Shown in pieces: positions 35,706 to 45,471 of a stretch of 64,000 nucleotides of DNA. Source of the DNA: Pseudomonadota bacterium. Its GTDB lineage: Bacteria; Pseudomonadota; Gammaproteobacteria; Thiotrichales; Thiotrichaceae. The position numbers and the translations under genes were made by a program. Numbering within the stretch: the first letter of the stretch is position 1; every line of letters begins with the position of its first letter. The notes under the pieces were generated by a model that saw nothing but the letters and a program-made list of their open reading frames with translations, had not been told where the DNA came from and made no database searches. The stretch is taken from assembly GCA_002747435.1 (NCBI GenBank), contig PDPH01000048.1, positions 62,001 through 126,000 on the forward strand, read 5' to 3'.

Positions 35706-35737
35706 AACACTACTGACATATCGCTGTCAGTAGTGTT
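35706..35737. terminator. Perfect 13-bp hairpin after the SLC13 gene
   Basis: AACACTACTGACA (35706-35718) pairs without mismatch with TGTCAGTAGTGTT (35725-35737); the loop is TATCGC. It lies five bases after the stop. The T-run on the plus strand is weak, so it may act as a terminator or an mRNA 3' end stabiliser. Confidence 0.5.
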
Positions 35738-35803
35738 GGTATATTCTGCTTTTGTTACATTTGCTATTACGTTAATTATCATGTGAACTAAAGGAGAAAC
35801 AAT

Positions 35804-36172
35804 ATGAAAAACCCTGTTAGTTGGTTTGAGATTTATGTACAGGATATGCAGCGAGCGCGTACTTTTTATGAGAAGGTACTGGAGATTGAATTAAGTAAGA
35901 TACCTTCTGATGATTTGGAAATGTGGGGTTTTCCCATGATAGATAATGCCTATGGTGCGGGTGGCGCACTGGCTAAAATGGAAGCTTGTCCTTCTGGTGG
36001 CGGCGGTACGCTGGTTTATTTGTTTTGTCAGGATTGTGGTGCAGCAGCGGTACGTGCACAGGAAAACGGTGGGCGTATTTTTAAAGACAAGTTCAGCATT
36101 GGTAAAGAGGGTTTTATTGCGCTGATTGTTGATACAGAAGGTAATATCGTGGGTTTGCACTCTTATCAATAA
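35804..36172 (+). CDS. VOC-family (glyoxalase/bleomycin-resistance fold) protein
   Basis: 122 residues, with AGGAG 8 nt upstream. One vicinal-oxygen-chelate domain: N-P-V-S-W-F-E-I-Y-V-x-D-M-x-R-A start, G-G-A-L in the middle and L-I-V-D-T-E-G-N-I-V-G-L-H-S at the end, with candidate metal ligand Glu at 8-10 and His near 119. The substrate is unknown. Its stop is 9 bp before the WYL regulator start, so both are probably one transcript. Confidence 0.88.
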   Translation: MKNPVSWFEIYVQDMQRARTFYEKVLEIELSKIPSDDLEMWGFPMIDNAYGAGGALAKMEACPSGGGGTLVYLFCQDCGAAAVRAQENGGRIFKDKFSIGKEGFIALIVDTEGNIVGLHSYQ

Positions 36173-36181
36173 GGTTTGAGA

Positions 36182-36895
36182 ATGCGCCGTGCTGATCGTT
36201 TGTTCCAGTTGGTACAAATTCTGCGTAATAAGCGTTCAGTGACGGCGCGTGAGTTGGCTGAGCGTTTGGGGGTCTGTGAGCGTACTATCTATCGTGATAT
36301 GCGTGATTTGAGTGTGTCTGGTGTTCCTTTGGAAAGTGAGCCAGGTATTGGTTATCGCTTACGTTATTCGCTGGATATTCCCCCATTAATGTTTGATGCT
36401 AATGAATTGGAAGCATTGGTAGTGGGGGCACGCATGCTGCGGGTTTGGGGTGGCAATGAATTGGGACAAAGTGCGCAATCTGTACTGGATAAGGTGGAAG
36501 CCGTATTACCGCCCGAATTGAAGGCTCAATTACAAGATACTTTTCTATTTGTGCCACGTTTTATGGAGCGTCCTGAATTATCACAACGTATGGATCATGT
36601 GCGCTTCGCTATCTACCAGCAACGTTATCTCAAATTGCTTTATCGACGAGCAGATGGCGAATATAGCGAGCGTGTGATTAAACCGTTGGGTTTATTCTTC
36701 TGGGGGCAAGTTTGGACACTGGCTGCTTGGTGTGAATTACGGGATGGGTTTCGTAATTTTCGTCTGGATAGGATACAGGCACTCTTTGTCCAGCCGGATT
36801 CCTTTACGTTGGAAGAAGGGCAAAATTTACAGGCTTTTTTGGCAGAGGTAGAGCGAGAAGATAACGATACTAGTTGTAGCAAACGAGCGTCGTGA
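36182..36895 (+). CDS. YafY-type HTH-WYL transcription regulator
   Basis: 237 residues from the ATG at 36182 (a TTG two codons upstream is the alternative). A DeoR-like winged HTH (R-A-D-R-L-F-Q-L-V-Q-I-L-R...V-T-A-R-E-L-A-E-R-L-G-V...T-I-Y-R-D-M-R-D-L) is followed by a WYL domain (about 130-235; R-Y-L-K-L-L-Y-R-R-A-D-G-E) that senses a ligand or nucleic acid. Paired with a VOC protein, as often seen for YafY regulators. It probably controls that small operon. Confidence 0.88.
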   Translation: MRRADRLFQLVQILRNKRSVTARELAERLGVCERTIYRDMRDLSVSGVPLESEPGIGYRLRYSLDIPPLMFDANELEALVVGARMLRVWGGNELGQSAQSVLDKVEAVLPPELKAQLQDTFLFVPRFMERPELSQRMDHVRFAIYQQRYLKLLYRRADGEYSERVIKPLGLFFWGQVWTLAAWCELRDGFRNFRLDRIQALFVQPDSFTLEEGQNLQAFLAEVEREDNDTSCSKRAS

Positions 36896-36936
36896 GATGG
36901 CACGGGACTCACCTTTGTAAGGATACCGGTGGCAGC

Positions 36937-37503
36937 TTATTTATCTTTGACTTGGGAAAGTATTTTTTTGCCACCGATAAGTTTGGGGGCATGATGGGGG
37001 AGTATATTGGCATCTGTTTGCTCATTTCTTTTTTTATTTGATTCCTGTTTAAGTCTAAAAAGATAGCCGCCTAATGTACCTCCTGCTGTAGTTAATACCA
37101 GTGTTCCTAACATCATAAATTGGGTAATCAATAAAAAACCACCTACTGCTGCTGCACCTGCGAAGGCTGCGCCCATTTTAATATTAGCTTTAGCCGTAGA
37201 GCGACGTATTTCCTGAGTGGCTTGATTGAGAGCTTCCTTGGACGCTTTTTGTTTGGCACGTTCAGCATTGACGCGAATTTTTTCACGCTCTTTAGCATGG
37301 TTTTCGCGCAATTTCATAATTTCATCTTTGCGTAAATCTAATGCAATGGCGCTAAACCAAAAGGCTACTAAAACAGTCACTGCTCCCAAAGGAACTAGGA
37401 TTCTAAGCCAGCCATAAACATCATTGAGACTGTTCATTGATAGGAAAACAACAGTGACGCTGATGACTTGTAGCAACACGAGTCCAGGCAAAAACTTATA
37501 CAT
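36937..37503 (-). CDS. Membrane protein with central coiled coil, unknown function
   Basis: 188 residues. Two N-terminal transmembrane helices (about 5-22 and 33-52), a charged coiled coil rich in Lys/Glu/Ala (about 58-105), then a pair of Gly/Ala-rich membrane segments (about 108-150) and a basic tail. I recognise no family. Divergent from dnaE, its start codon lies about 80 bp from that of dnaE. Confidence 0.65.
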   Translation of the reverse strand: MYKFLPGLVLLQVISVTVVFLSMNSLNDVYGWLRILVPLGAVTVLVAFWFSAIALDLRKDEIMKLRENHAKEREKIRVNAERAKQKASKEALNQATQEIRRSTAKANIKMGAAFAGAAAVGGFLLITQFMMLGTLVLTTAGGTLGGYLFRLKQESNKKRNEQTDANILPHHAPKLIGGKKILSQVKDK

Positions 37504-37580
37504 TGTTAGTAACTCAAATCTGTTCGGACATCAAGAATAGGTTATCATTCGCGCTTTACCAAGTTGAAGCAACACTTCCC

Positions 37581-40500
37581 ATGAATTTTATTCATCTGCG
37601 CCTACACACGGAATATTCATTGATCGATAGTACCATTCGTGTCAAGCCTTTAATGAAAGCGGTTGCCGCAGCAGGTATGGCCGCCGTTGCCATGAGCGAT
37701 TTTAACAATCTATTCGCAATGGTGAAGTTTTATAAGGCGGCAATGAGCGAAGGCTTGAAGCCTATCTTTGGTTTGGATGTTTTGGTAGCAGAAGAAAGCA
37801 TGGAGCAGCCTTATCAGCTCATTTTGCTGTGTCAAAACAATACAGGCTACCGGAATGTCACCCGTCTAATTTCCCGTGCTTATTTACAAGGGCAGGTACA
37901 GGGCATACCTCGAGTACAACCTGAGTGGCTAGCTGAGTTTGCGGAAGGGGTGATTGCCTTGTCTGGTGGTCGTGATGGTGATGTCGGGCAATTAATACTG
38001 GCAGGGCATAGCGATAAAGCGCTGGAGCGTGTTAAGCATTGGCAAGGTGTTTTTCCGGGGCGTTACTATTTGGAGTTGCAGCGCACTGGCCGTGTCGGGG
38101 AAGAAGATTATCTGCATGCTGCGGTTGATTTGGCGATACAAGTTAGTGTGCCGGTGGTGGCAACTAATGACGTGCGCTTCTTGTTGGAGTCTGATTTTGA
38201 AGCGCATGAAGCGCGAGTATGTATTCATGAGGGTTATGTATTAGCCGATCCGCGTCGCCCCAAACGTTACAGTGCTCAACAATATTTGCGTTCGCCAGAA
38301 GAAATGACAGCGCTATTTGCCGACATTCCTTCAGCATTGGAGAATACAGTAGAAATTGCCAAGCGCTGTAATGTTTCTTTGACCTTGGGTAAAAACTATT
38401 TGCCGCAGTTTCCTATTCCAGAGGGTATGACTGAAACGGAGTATTTCTGTAAGGTGAGTGAGGATGGGCTTGAAGAACGTCTGGACTTTTTGTTTGCGGA
38501 AAAATACCCGCGTGGTACACCTGAGTTTGTTGCTAAGCGTAAACCTTATGATGAGCGCTTGAGGACAGAGTTGGATGTTATTAATAACATGGGCTTTCCG
38601 GGTTATTTTCTGATTGTTGCTGACTTTATTCAGTGGGCTAAGGACAATGGCATACCTGTCGGGCCGGGGCGTGGTTCGGGGGCAGGCTCATTGGTCGCTT
38701 ATGCACTCAAGATTACTGACCTTGATCCTTTACAGTATGACTTGCTGTTTGAGCGTTTTCTGAATCCTGAACGTGTATCCATGCCAGACTTTGATATTGA
38801 TTTCTGCATGGATAACCGTGACAAGGTCATTGATTATGTGGCGCATACCTACGGCCGTAATCAAGTGTCGCAAATCATCACCTACGGTTCGATGGCGGCT
38901 AAAGCAGTGGTGCGCGATGTGGGGCGCGTATTAGGGCATCCTTATGGTTTTGTAGATCGCATTGCTAAGCAAATTCCATTTGAAGTGGGTATGACTTTAA
39001 AAAAGGCATTGGATGACTCGGAAGATTTGCGCCATTCGTATGATAATGATGAAGAAGTACACTATTTACTTGATTTGGCCTTGTCGCTAGAAGGTTTGTC
39101 GCGCAATGTTGGGAAGCATGCGGGAGGCGTGTTGATTGCGCCATCGGACTTGACTGACTTTACCCCTATTTATTGCGAGGAGGGCGGCGGCGGTCTAGTG
39201 TCGCAGTTTGACAAGGATGATGTTGAAGCAGTTGGCTTGGTTAAGTTCGACTTTCTGGGTTTGCGTAACTTAACAATTATTGACTGGGCTTTGCATACCA
39301 TTAATCGTGCGTGCCGTGCCAATCATTTACCGGATGTCGATATTAATCGCATTGATTTGGCAGATAAAGCCTCTTTTGATCTATTAAAAGCACAAAAAAC
39401 CACTGCGATTTTCCAGTTGGAATCCAGAGGCATGAAAGAATTAATCAAGCGTCTGCAACCCGATGTATTTGAGGATATTGTGGCCTTGGTAGCTTTGTAC
39501 CGTCCAGGTCCTTTGCAGTCTGGCATGGTGGACGACTTTATTAATCGTAAGCATGGTCGTGCTAAGGTGGAATACCCCCACCCTGATTTAGAGCCTATTC
39601 TCAAACCGACTTATGGTGTCATTCTGTACCAAGAGCAGGTGATGCAGATTGCTCAAGTCTTGGCAGGTTATACTTTGGGCGGTGCTGATATGTTGCGCCG
39701 TGCAATGGGTAAGAAAAAGCCCGAGGAAATGGCAAAGCAGCGTGAAATTTTTATGGCTGGGGCTATACAGAATCAGGTTGACGCAGATGTGGCGGGCTAT
39801 ATTTTCGACTTGATGGAAAAGTTTGCGGGTTACGGTTTCAATAAGTCGCATTCGGCAGCTTATGCTTTGGTCTCTTTCCAGACTGCTTGGTTGAAAGCAC
39901 ATTATCCAGCGGCTTTTATGGCGGCAGTTTTATCAGCGGATATGGATAATACCGATAAGGTGGTAATGCTGCTGGATGATTGCCGGCAGTTAGGTCTAAA
40001 AATATTGCCACCTGATATTAATCAGTCTGATTACCCATTCACGGTCGATTCGCAGCAGAATATTATTTATGGTTTAGGCGCGGTAAAAGGGGCAGGGGAA
40101 TCTGCTATTTCTATTATTTTGGAAAATCGACGTGAGCAAGGATCGTTTGCATCCTTGTTGGATGTGTGTAAGCGCATTTATTCACAGCGGGTGACGCGCC
40201 GTGTCTTGGAAACCTTAATTAAAGCAGGCGCGATGGATTCATTGCCCGGTTCACGACGTGCCCAGTTGGAGTATTTGCCAGAAGCCTTGCGCATGGCTGA
40301 GCAATATCACCGTGATCAATGTGTGGGGCAGGTTGATTTGTTTGGTGGGGCAATAGCCTCCAGTGAGGATAATCAGCAGGCGATGCCTGATTTGGCTGAA
40401 TGGCCGGAGCGTGAGCGCTTACGATTGGAAAAGGAAACTTTGGGGCTTTATCTCACCGGGCATCCGCTGGATGAATATGCGATAGAATTGCAGGCCGTCA

Positions 40501-41057
40501 CTAAAACCCGTCTGCTGGATATCGTCGAGTATAGTGGTGGACAGCAGCGTGAATCAGTTTTGTTCGCTGCATTAGTCGCTAGTGTGCGGGCGCAGTCTAC
40601 TGAACGCGGCAAACGTTATTTTGTCAAGTTGGAAGATCGCTCCGTCGCTGAGTATGAAATGTTATTGTTCAATGATACCTTTGAGCAATTCAGCCATTTG
40701 CTGGAGAAGGAAGCCATTATTGTTGTGGAAGGCAGCATTGGTACAGACCAGCGCACAGGTAATGCGCGTTTAAAGGTGGAACGTATTCATAATATGCAGA
40801 GTGTGCGCGAGAATTTTTTACGGCAGTTGCGTTTGGCTGTAAAGTCACATCAGGCTATCAAGACAACATTAGATGATTTGGAACGTTTATTCATACATAC
40901 CGAGGAATCGCGTTACCCGGTGATAGTGGCTTACCAAAATGAGCTAGCCGATGCAGAATGGCGACTGGATCACCATTTATCTTTGCCTTTAGATGATCAA
41001 CATTTACAAGATTTACGTCAGTTATTGGGAACTGAAGCGGTACAGTTGGTGTTTTAA
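37581..41057 (+). CDS. dnaE: DNA polymerase III alpha subunit DnaE
   Basis: 1158 residues from the ATG at 37581 (E. coli DnaE has 1160). An in-frame extension upstream has no family similarity. Replicative polymerase. PHP domain (F-I-H-L-R-L-H-T-E-Y-S-L-I-D), catalytic palm with P-D-F-D-I-D-F-C (two of the three Asp) and the third Asp further on, G-P-G-R-G-S-G-A-G-S-L-V, tandem HhH, OB fold and a C-terminal tau-binding region. Not obviously in an operon with its neighbours, though the permease gene starts 33 bp later. Confidence 0.97.
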   Translation: MNFIHLRLHTEYSLIDSTIRVKPLMKAVAAAGMAAVAMSDFNNLFAMVKFYKAAMSEGLKPIFGLDVLVAEESMEQPYQLILLCQNNTGYRNVTRLISRAYLQGQVQGIPRVQPEWLAEFAEGVIALSGGRDGDVGQLILAGHSDKALERVKHWQGVFPGRYYLELQRTGRVGEEDYLHAAVDLAIQVSVPVVATNDVRFLLESDFEAHEARVCIHEGYVLADPRRPKRYSAQQYLRSPEEMTALFADIPSALENTVEIAKRCNVSLTLGKNYLPQFPIPEGMTETEYFCKVSEDGLEERLDFLFAEKYPRGTPEFVAKRKPYDERLRTELDVINNMGFPGYFLIVADFIQWAKDNGIPVGPGRGSGAGSLVAYALKITDLDPLQYDLLFERFLNPERVSMPDFDIDFCMDNRDKVIDYVAHTYGRNQVSQIITYGSMAAKAVVRDVGRVLGHPYGFVDRIAKQIPFEVGMTLKKALDDSEDLRHSYDNDEEVHYLLDLALSLEGLSRNVGKHAGGVLIAPSDLTDFTPIYCEEGGGGLVSQFDKDDVEAVGLVKFDFLGLRNLTIIDWALHTINRACRANHLPDVDINRIDLADKASFDLLKAQKTTAIFQLESRGMKELIKRLQPDVFEDIVALVALYRPGPLQSGMVDDFINRKHGRAKVEYPHPDLEPILKPTYGVILYQEQVMQIAQVLAGYTLGGADMLRRAMGKKKPEEMAKQREIFMAGAIQNQVDADVAGYIFDLMEKFAGYGFNKSHSAAYALVSFQTAWLKAHYPAAFMAAVLSADMDNTDKVVMLLDDCRQLGLKILPPDINQSDYPFTVDSQQNIIYGLGAVKGAGESAISIILENRREQGSFASLLDVCKRIYSQRVTRRVLETLIKAGAMDSLPGSRRAQLEYLPEALRMAEQYHRDQCVGQVDLFGGAIASSEDNQQAMPDLAEWPERERLRLEKETLGLYLTGHPLDEYAIELQAVTKTRLLDIVEYSGGQQRESVLFAALVASVRAQSTERGKRYFVKLEDRSVAEYEMLLFNDTFEQFSHLLEKEAIIVVEGSIGTDQRTGNARLKVERIHNMQSVRENFLRQLRLAVKSHQAIKTTLDDLERLFIHTEESRYPVIVAYQNELADAEWRLDHHLSLPLDDQHLQDLRQLLGTEAVQLVF

Positions 41058-41090
41058 TGACTGGCAAACAAGGAAACAGGAAACAAAGCT

Positions 41091-42167
41091 GTGCGCATCA
41101 ATAGTCAGTTTGCATTGTGGTTTGGTATTTTCGCCGTCACCATTTTTTTGCTGGTATTACTTTCTCCTATTCTTATGCCTTTTATTGCAGCGGCATTATT
41201 AGCTTATTTGGCAGATCCTTTGGTCGATCGACTGGAGACATTGAAGCTGTCGCGTACATTGTCAGTTGTTGTTGTTTTTATTAGTCTTTTTATCACACTT
41301 ACTCTGTGTATTTTGGTGTTATTGCCTGTATTGGAAACTCAAACACAGCATTTGATTTCACAAACTCCAATCTATATCGATTGGGCAATGAGCTCATTGG
41401 AGGATTATTTACAAAGCCATTTAGGGGTTGATCCCAATGTTTTGGGAAGCGAGCGTTTAAAAACCTTGGTGAGTTCCAATTGGAAAGAAACAGGCGGATT
41501 TATTCGCAATACTATACAGGCTATTTCAAAATCAAGCTCAGTTGTTTTGAGTTGGATTGCTAATGTGGCTTTAATTCCGGTATTGACCTTTTATTTGCTA
41601 CGTGACTGGGATCATTTGGTGGCTTATATACACGATTTGTTGCCACGTAATATTGAGCCAGTTATCAGTCAGTTGGCGCGGGAGTCCGACGAGACTTTAG
41701 GAGCCTTCTTGCGTGGACAACTATTAGTCATGGCGGGTCTGAGTATTTTGTATTCTTTGGGTTTATCCTTGATTGGTCTTGATTTAGCGATACTGATAGG
41801 GATTATTTCGGGTTTGGTGAGCTTTGTGCCTTATCTGGGTCTGATTGTGGGTGTTTCATTCGCTGGTATTGCAGTGATGTTCCAAACGCAGGATATTATT
41901 AATCTATTGTGGGTTTTTGCTGTATTTGGATTTGCACAAGCTATTGAAGGCTTTATTTTGACACCTTTATTAGTGGGCGAGCGGATTGGTTTGCACCCGG
42001 TGACCGTTATTTTTTCGGTATTAGCTGGAGGACAGTTATTCGGCTTCTTCGGCATATTATTAGCATTACCGGTTGCGGCGGTATTAGCTGTATTAATGCG
42101 CCATCTAAGAAATTCTTATAAACAGAGCGGTATGTATTATAATATTAGCAAAGATATTGCGGAGTAG
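41091..42167 (+). CDS. AI-2E family (PerM-type) membrane permease
   Basis: 358 residues starting at GTG, with GGAAAC about 10 nt upstream. Seven to eight membrane helices, a periplasmic region of about 120 residues after the third helix, and the family core P-V-L-T-F-Y-L-L-R-D-W and G-L-V-S-F-V-P-Y-L-G-L-I-V-G...L-T-P-L-L-V-G-E-R-I-G-L-H-P-V. Members include the AI-2 exporter TqsA and Na+/H+ antiporters. The transported molecule is unknown. Overlaps functionally with hda only by position: the PerM-hda pair is recurrent in gammaproteobacteria. Confidence 0.88.
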   Translation: MRINSQFALWFGIFAVTIFLLVLLSPILMPFIAAALLAYLADPLVDRLETLKLSRTLSVVVVFISLFITLTLCILVLLPVLETQTQHLISQTPIYIDWAMSSLEDYLQSHLGVDPNVLGSERLKTLVSSNWKETGGFIRNTIQAISKSSSVVLSWIANVALIPVLTFYLLRDWDHLVAYIHDLLPRNIEPVISQLARESDETLGAFLRGQLLVMAGLSILYSLGLSLIGLDLAILIGIISGLVSFVPYLGLIVGVSFAGIAVMFQTQDIINLLWVFAVFGFAQAIEGFILTPLLVGERIGLHPVTVIFSVLAGGQLFGFFGILLALPVAAVLAVLMRHLRNSYKQSGMYYNISKDIAE

Positions 42168-42169
42168 AA

Positions 42170-42859
42170 ATGCAGCAGCTCTCATTGAATATTGCACTGC
42201 TGGATAATGTTGATTTCGCATCTTTTTACCTGAGGCCTGATAATCAAGAATTACTGTCTTTATTAAAAACATCGTTTTGGGAAAGTTTTCCGCAGTTGTT
42301 TATTTTTGGTTTGTCAGGCAGCGGCAAGTCACACTTATTACAAGCTTGCTGTGTACGCGCTCAAGAAACGGGTGTATCAGCTTCTTATCTCTCTTTGCGC
42401 CAATTAGCCCTGTATGGCACTACTGTATTAGATGGTTTAGATCATTGTGCACTGGTAGCTGTAGATGATTTAGGTGTTGTGATGGGCGATTTGGAGTGGG
42501 AGGCTGCTATCTTCCATTTGATTAATCGCTGTCGTGAAAATCGCCAAGCTTTATTAATGGCTGCAAGGCGTAACCCACGTGAGTTAGACTGTTATTTACC
42601 TGACTTGATATCACGTTTTTGTTGGGGGCCTATCTATGGTTTGAATGCGTTGAATGAGCAACAAGCAATAGAGGCTTTCCGCTTGCGGGCGACTAAGCGT
42701 GGTTTTGAGGTGGCAGATAATGTATTAGCGTATATTCGCAAGCGTTTTCCGTTGGATATGTGTTCGCTGATGGATTTATTAGAAAGGCTGGACAGAGCCA
42801 GCCTTGATAAAAGACGAAAGATTACTATTCACTTTGTTCAAGAGACTTTTTCGCATTAA
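42170..42859 (+). CDS. hda: DnaA regulatory inactivator Hda
   Basis: 229 residues. A DnaA-like AAA+ domain without DnaA's DNA-binding domain: start Q-Q-L-S-L-N-I (the clamp-binding motif), Walker A G-L-S-G-S-G-K-S-H-L-L-Q-A and sensor and box VII arginine region (P-D-L-I-S-R-F-C-W). Walker B is V-A-V-D-D-L-G-V. With the sliding clamp it stimulates ATP hydrolysis by DnaA to prevent over-initiation. It starts 2 bp after the permease stop, with GGAG in that stop region. Confidence 0.92.
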   Translation: MQQLSLNIALLDNVDFASFYLRPDNQELLSLLKTSFWESFPQLFIFGLSGSGKSHLLQACCVRAQETGVSASYLSLRQLALYGTTVLDGLDHCALVAVDDLGVVMGDLEWEAAIFHLINRCRENRQALLMAARRNPRELDCYLPDLISRFCWGPIYGLNALNEQQAIEAFRLRATKRGFEVADNVLAYIRKRFPLDMCSLMDLLERLDRASLDKRRKITIHFVQETFSH

Positions 42860-42874
42860 GACCTTAAACACTGT

Positions 42875-43048
42875 TTAATCAAGCACAAAGTCTTCATCAA
42901 AAACTTCTTTTAGGCGTTTTTCTAAAGCCCTTTTCTCCAAATAGTCTTCAATATTTCTACGTAAAATGTGTGGTTTTACTTTGCCATTCTCATTAATGAA
43001 TGTTTGCTCAGTATCATCATGCTCTAAATCATGGGTATCATCGTGCAT
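42875..43048 (-). CDS. Small acidic/basic protein resembling the PA3496 family
   Basis: 57 residues (M-H-D-D-T-H-D-L-E...). GGAG lies 8 nt before the ATG at 43048. The N-terminus is His/Asp-rich. The C-terminal half, R-R-N-I-E-D-Y-L-E-K-R-A-L-E-K-R-L-K-E-V-F-D, resembles the R-R-x-I-E-x-x-L-E-x-R-x-L-x-K-x-L pattern of the PA3496-type small envelope-integrity proteins. Converges on hda. Its stop lies in a TTAAACA-C-TGTTTAA inverted repeat (42863-42877). Confidence 0.65.
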   Translation of the reverse strand: MHDDTHDLEHDDTEQTFINENGKVKPHILRRNIEDYLEKRALEKRLKEVFDEDFVLD

Positions 43049-43149
43049 GTGTTTTACTCCTTATACGGCTTAATACTATTTTGTTATTCTTATTAATTTG
43101 AGTATAGATGGAGTAGATTAATTTTTGCTTACTGCGGAATTTATTCAGA

Positions 43150-45471
43150 TTAACGGTTTAAGGCAGCTTGTAAACGCCGTGAAAAATCTGCGGTATCTTC
43201 ATAGCCTATCAGTCTTATATCTTTGATTTCATTGCTATTTTTATCAAAAAAAACAATACTCGGCGGAGCTATAATACCTAGGTGTTTTTCTAAGGCTTTA
43301 TCCTCAGAGTCCCCAGCAGTTACATCGGCTTTGAGCAGTAAAATGTTTTGCATCGCCGTGGAAATTGCAGGGTTTTCGAACACGTTTTTATCCATGCGCT
43401 TGCAGTCGGGACACCAATCAGCATAAAAATCTAGCATTACGGGCTGTTGATTTTGCTTGGCAAACGCTAGCATACGATTGAGATCGTCGATATTTTTAAT
43501 AACTTGGAACTTAGGCTTGTTACTTATAGGCTTTGTTCCGGCAACAGCTTCTGTTGGCGAAAATACCCCTTTGAGCGGTTGCCATAAGTTCGTACTGCCT
43601 GTGGCAACTCCCAAAAATTGGGTAGTCCCATAAAGCAGCAAAATTAAGCCAATACTACGCCAGAAACGCCCCCAGCCGCCGGTTTCATTATCCGGTTTGT
43701 CTAGTGCCCCCATGTGAATGCCTGAAGCAACCAATAAAGTGCCTGTCAGTGCCATAGTGACTTGTATAGGAACAATACGATCCAACATCCAAATTGCTAA
43801 GCCCATCATAATAATACCAAAAATAGCTTTGGTCGTATCCATCCACGCACCAGCGCGTGGCAGCAAATGCCCCGCAGAAATACCCACGATGACCAAGGGG
43901 ACACCCATGCCTATACCCATGAAGAATAAAGCTAGGCCACCCAATAAAGCATCTTTGGTTTGGGCTATATAAGTCAATGCACCGGCTAAAGGAGGGGCGA
44001 CGCAAGGGCCGACAATCAAGGTAGACAAAAAGCCCATAATGGCCGCACCAATCAGACTGCCACCTTGTTGTTGATTACTCAGCTCGTTCAGACGATTTTG
44101 TAAGGAGGCTGGCATTTGTAAGTCATAAAAGCCAAACATGGATAAGCCTAAAGCAACAAATAAAGCGGCAAACAGGCTAATTGCAATAGGATGCTGTAAT
44201 ACAGTCTGTAAATTAGAGCCAAACAAACCAAATGCAATGCCAATCATTGCATAAGCAGTAGCACTGGCAACGACATAGACCACGGACAATAAGAAAGCTT
44301 TGTATACAGATATATTACCCTGCCCTACAATGATGCCGGATAGGATGGGAATCATGGGAAAGATGCAAGGTGTCAGTGCTAGTAATAAACCGCCGCCAAA
44401 AAATAGGGCAATCGTACCAAAGAAACCGGATGACTGTATTTTGCTAAAGTAATCTGTATCACGCACGCCTTCAGTGTTGCTATTAGGACTAGTCAGGCTA
44501 AAGCCTGCAAGCAGAGTAGGCGTTATTTTTTCAGGTAAGGCACTGATTTTTATCGTATCTTGGGCAGTAATTATATCGCTGCAAAGGCCAGTGTTATCAG
44601 AGCAGCCTTGGTAATGTGTGAGGATCAGTAGTTCATCTGCTTGATTTTGAGTGGCATTGTTCAAGTCCAGAGGAATACTCACATTGAGAGAGTCTTGATA
44701 AAGGTGCATGCGGCCAAGAAACTCATCATTCACAACTTGTCCAGGTGGGAAAATAGGTTTGCCTAAGCTAATCCCTTCAGGGCTTTTTACTTCAAACCGA
44801 ATTTTTGATTGATAAAGATGATGCCCGGGTTGAATCGTCCATTGTGCCAGTAAAGTATGCTTATCTAAGCCCAGTAAAGTGTATTCAAAAGGGTGAGGAT
44901 TTTTTGGCGTTAGTTCTGGTGTTAGCACTGGCTCTGTTAGCTCGCCAGATGATCTCACAATACGCTTAACGTGTGGTGCATTATGATTGATTTGACTGAG
45001 CGGCATGATGTCGGCGGTATTGCTTGCTGTATCTGCCAATGACAAGCTTAAGCGTTTAGTTTGTGGTGGAAAACACAAACCTTTTTTATAACAACCTTGA
45101 TAACGCGCTTCTACTTCGATATGACTGACCGTGTTGCCGTTGGTATATTCCAATGGAACCGCAAGGCTGAGGTGGTCTGTATAGATGGTGGTTTCCCCAA
45201 AAATTTGATCAAGCTTAGTTTTTCCTTTGGGGAAAGATAAGTTTTGCTGAGTGATAGTGATGTCTGGTGTAACAGACTGAATGCTAAGTTGATCGTGATA
45301 AAGGTAATACCCTTCAGCAATATCCCAGTCTAGTTTGATTTGTTTATCGCCGACAGCTTGTGCGGAAAGCTTAAAGGCTTCGTCTGGGAGTAGTAGCTCA
45401 TCAGGTTGTATAGCTGCTATAGCATTGCAGCTGATGATGAAGAGCAAGCAGTTTAAAAACAGTTTTTTCAT
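43150..45471 (-). CDS. dsbD: Thiol:disulfide interchange protein DsbD with duplicated alpha domain
   Basis: 773 residues (E. coli DsbD is about 565). It carries electrons from cytoplasmic thioredoxin to periplasmic DsbC, DsbG and CcmG. Signal peptide about 1-19. Two consecutive DsbD-alpha immunoglobulin-like domains follow (about 25-150 and 180-310), each with its own Cys pair: Q-G-C-Y-K-K-G-L-C and Q-G-C-S-D-N-T-G-L-C. The eight-helix beta domain has T-P-C-I-F-P-M-I-P and G-P-C-V-A-P-P. The C-terminal thioredoxin-like gamma domain has W-C-P-D-C. Duplication of the alpha domain explains the extra length. No ribosome-binding site is obvious. Confidence 0.93.
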   Translation of the reverse strand: MKKLFLNCLLFIISCNAIAAIQPDELLLPDEAFKLSAQAVGDKQIKLDWDIAEGYYLYHDQLSIQSVTPDITITQQNLSFPKGKTKLDQIFGETTIYTDHLSLAVPLEYTNGNTVSHIEVEARYQGCYKKGLCFPPQTKRLSLSLADTASNTADIMPLSQINHNAPHVKRIVRSSGELTEPVLTPELTPKNPHPFEYTLLGLDKHTLLAQWTIQPGHHLYQSKIRFEVKSPEGISLGKPIFPPGQVVNDEFLGRMHLYQDSLNVSIPLDLNNATQNQADELLILTHYQGCSDNTGLCSDIITAQDTIKISALPEKITPTLLAGFSLTSPNSNTEGVRDTDYFSKIQSSGFFGTIALFFGGGLLLALTPCIFPMIPILSGIIVGQGNISVYKAFLLSVVYVVASATAYAMIGIAFGLFGSNLQTVLQHPIAISLFAALFVALGLSMFGFYDLQMPASLQNRLNELSNQQQGGSLIGAAIMGFLSTLIVGPCVAPPLAGALTYIAQTKDALLGGLALFFMGIGMGVPLVIVGISAGHLLPRAGAWMDTTKAIFGIIMMGLAIWMLDRIVPIQVTMALTGTLLVASGIHMGALDKPDNETGGWGRFWRSIGLILLLYGTTQFLGVATGSTNLWQPLKGVFSPTEAVAGTKPISNKPKFQVIKNIDDLNRMLAFAKQNQQPVMLDFYADWCPDCKRMDKNVFENPAISTAMQNILLLKADVTAGDSEDKALEKHLGIIAPPSIVFFDKNSNEIKDIRLIGYEDTADFSRRLQAALNR

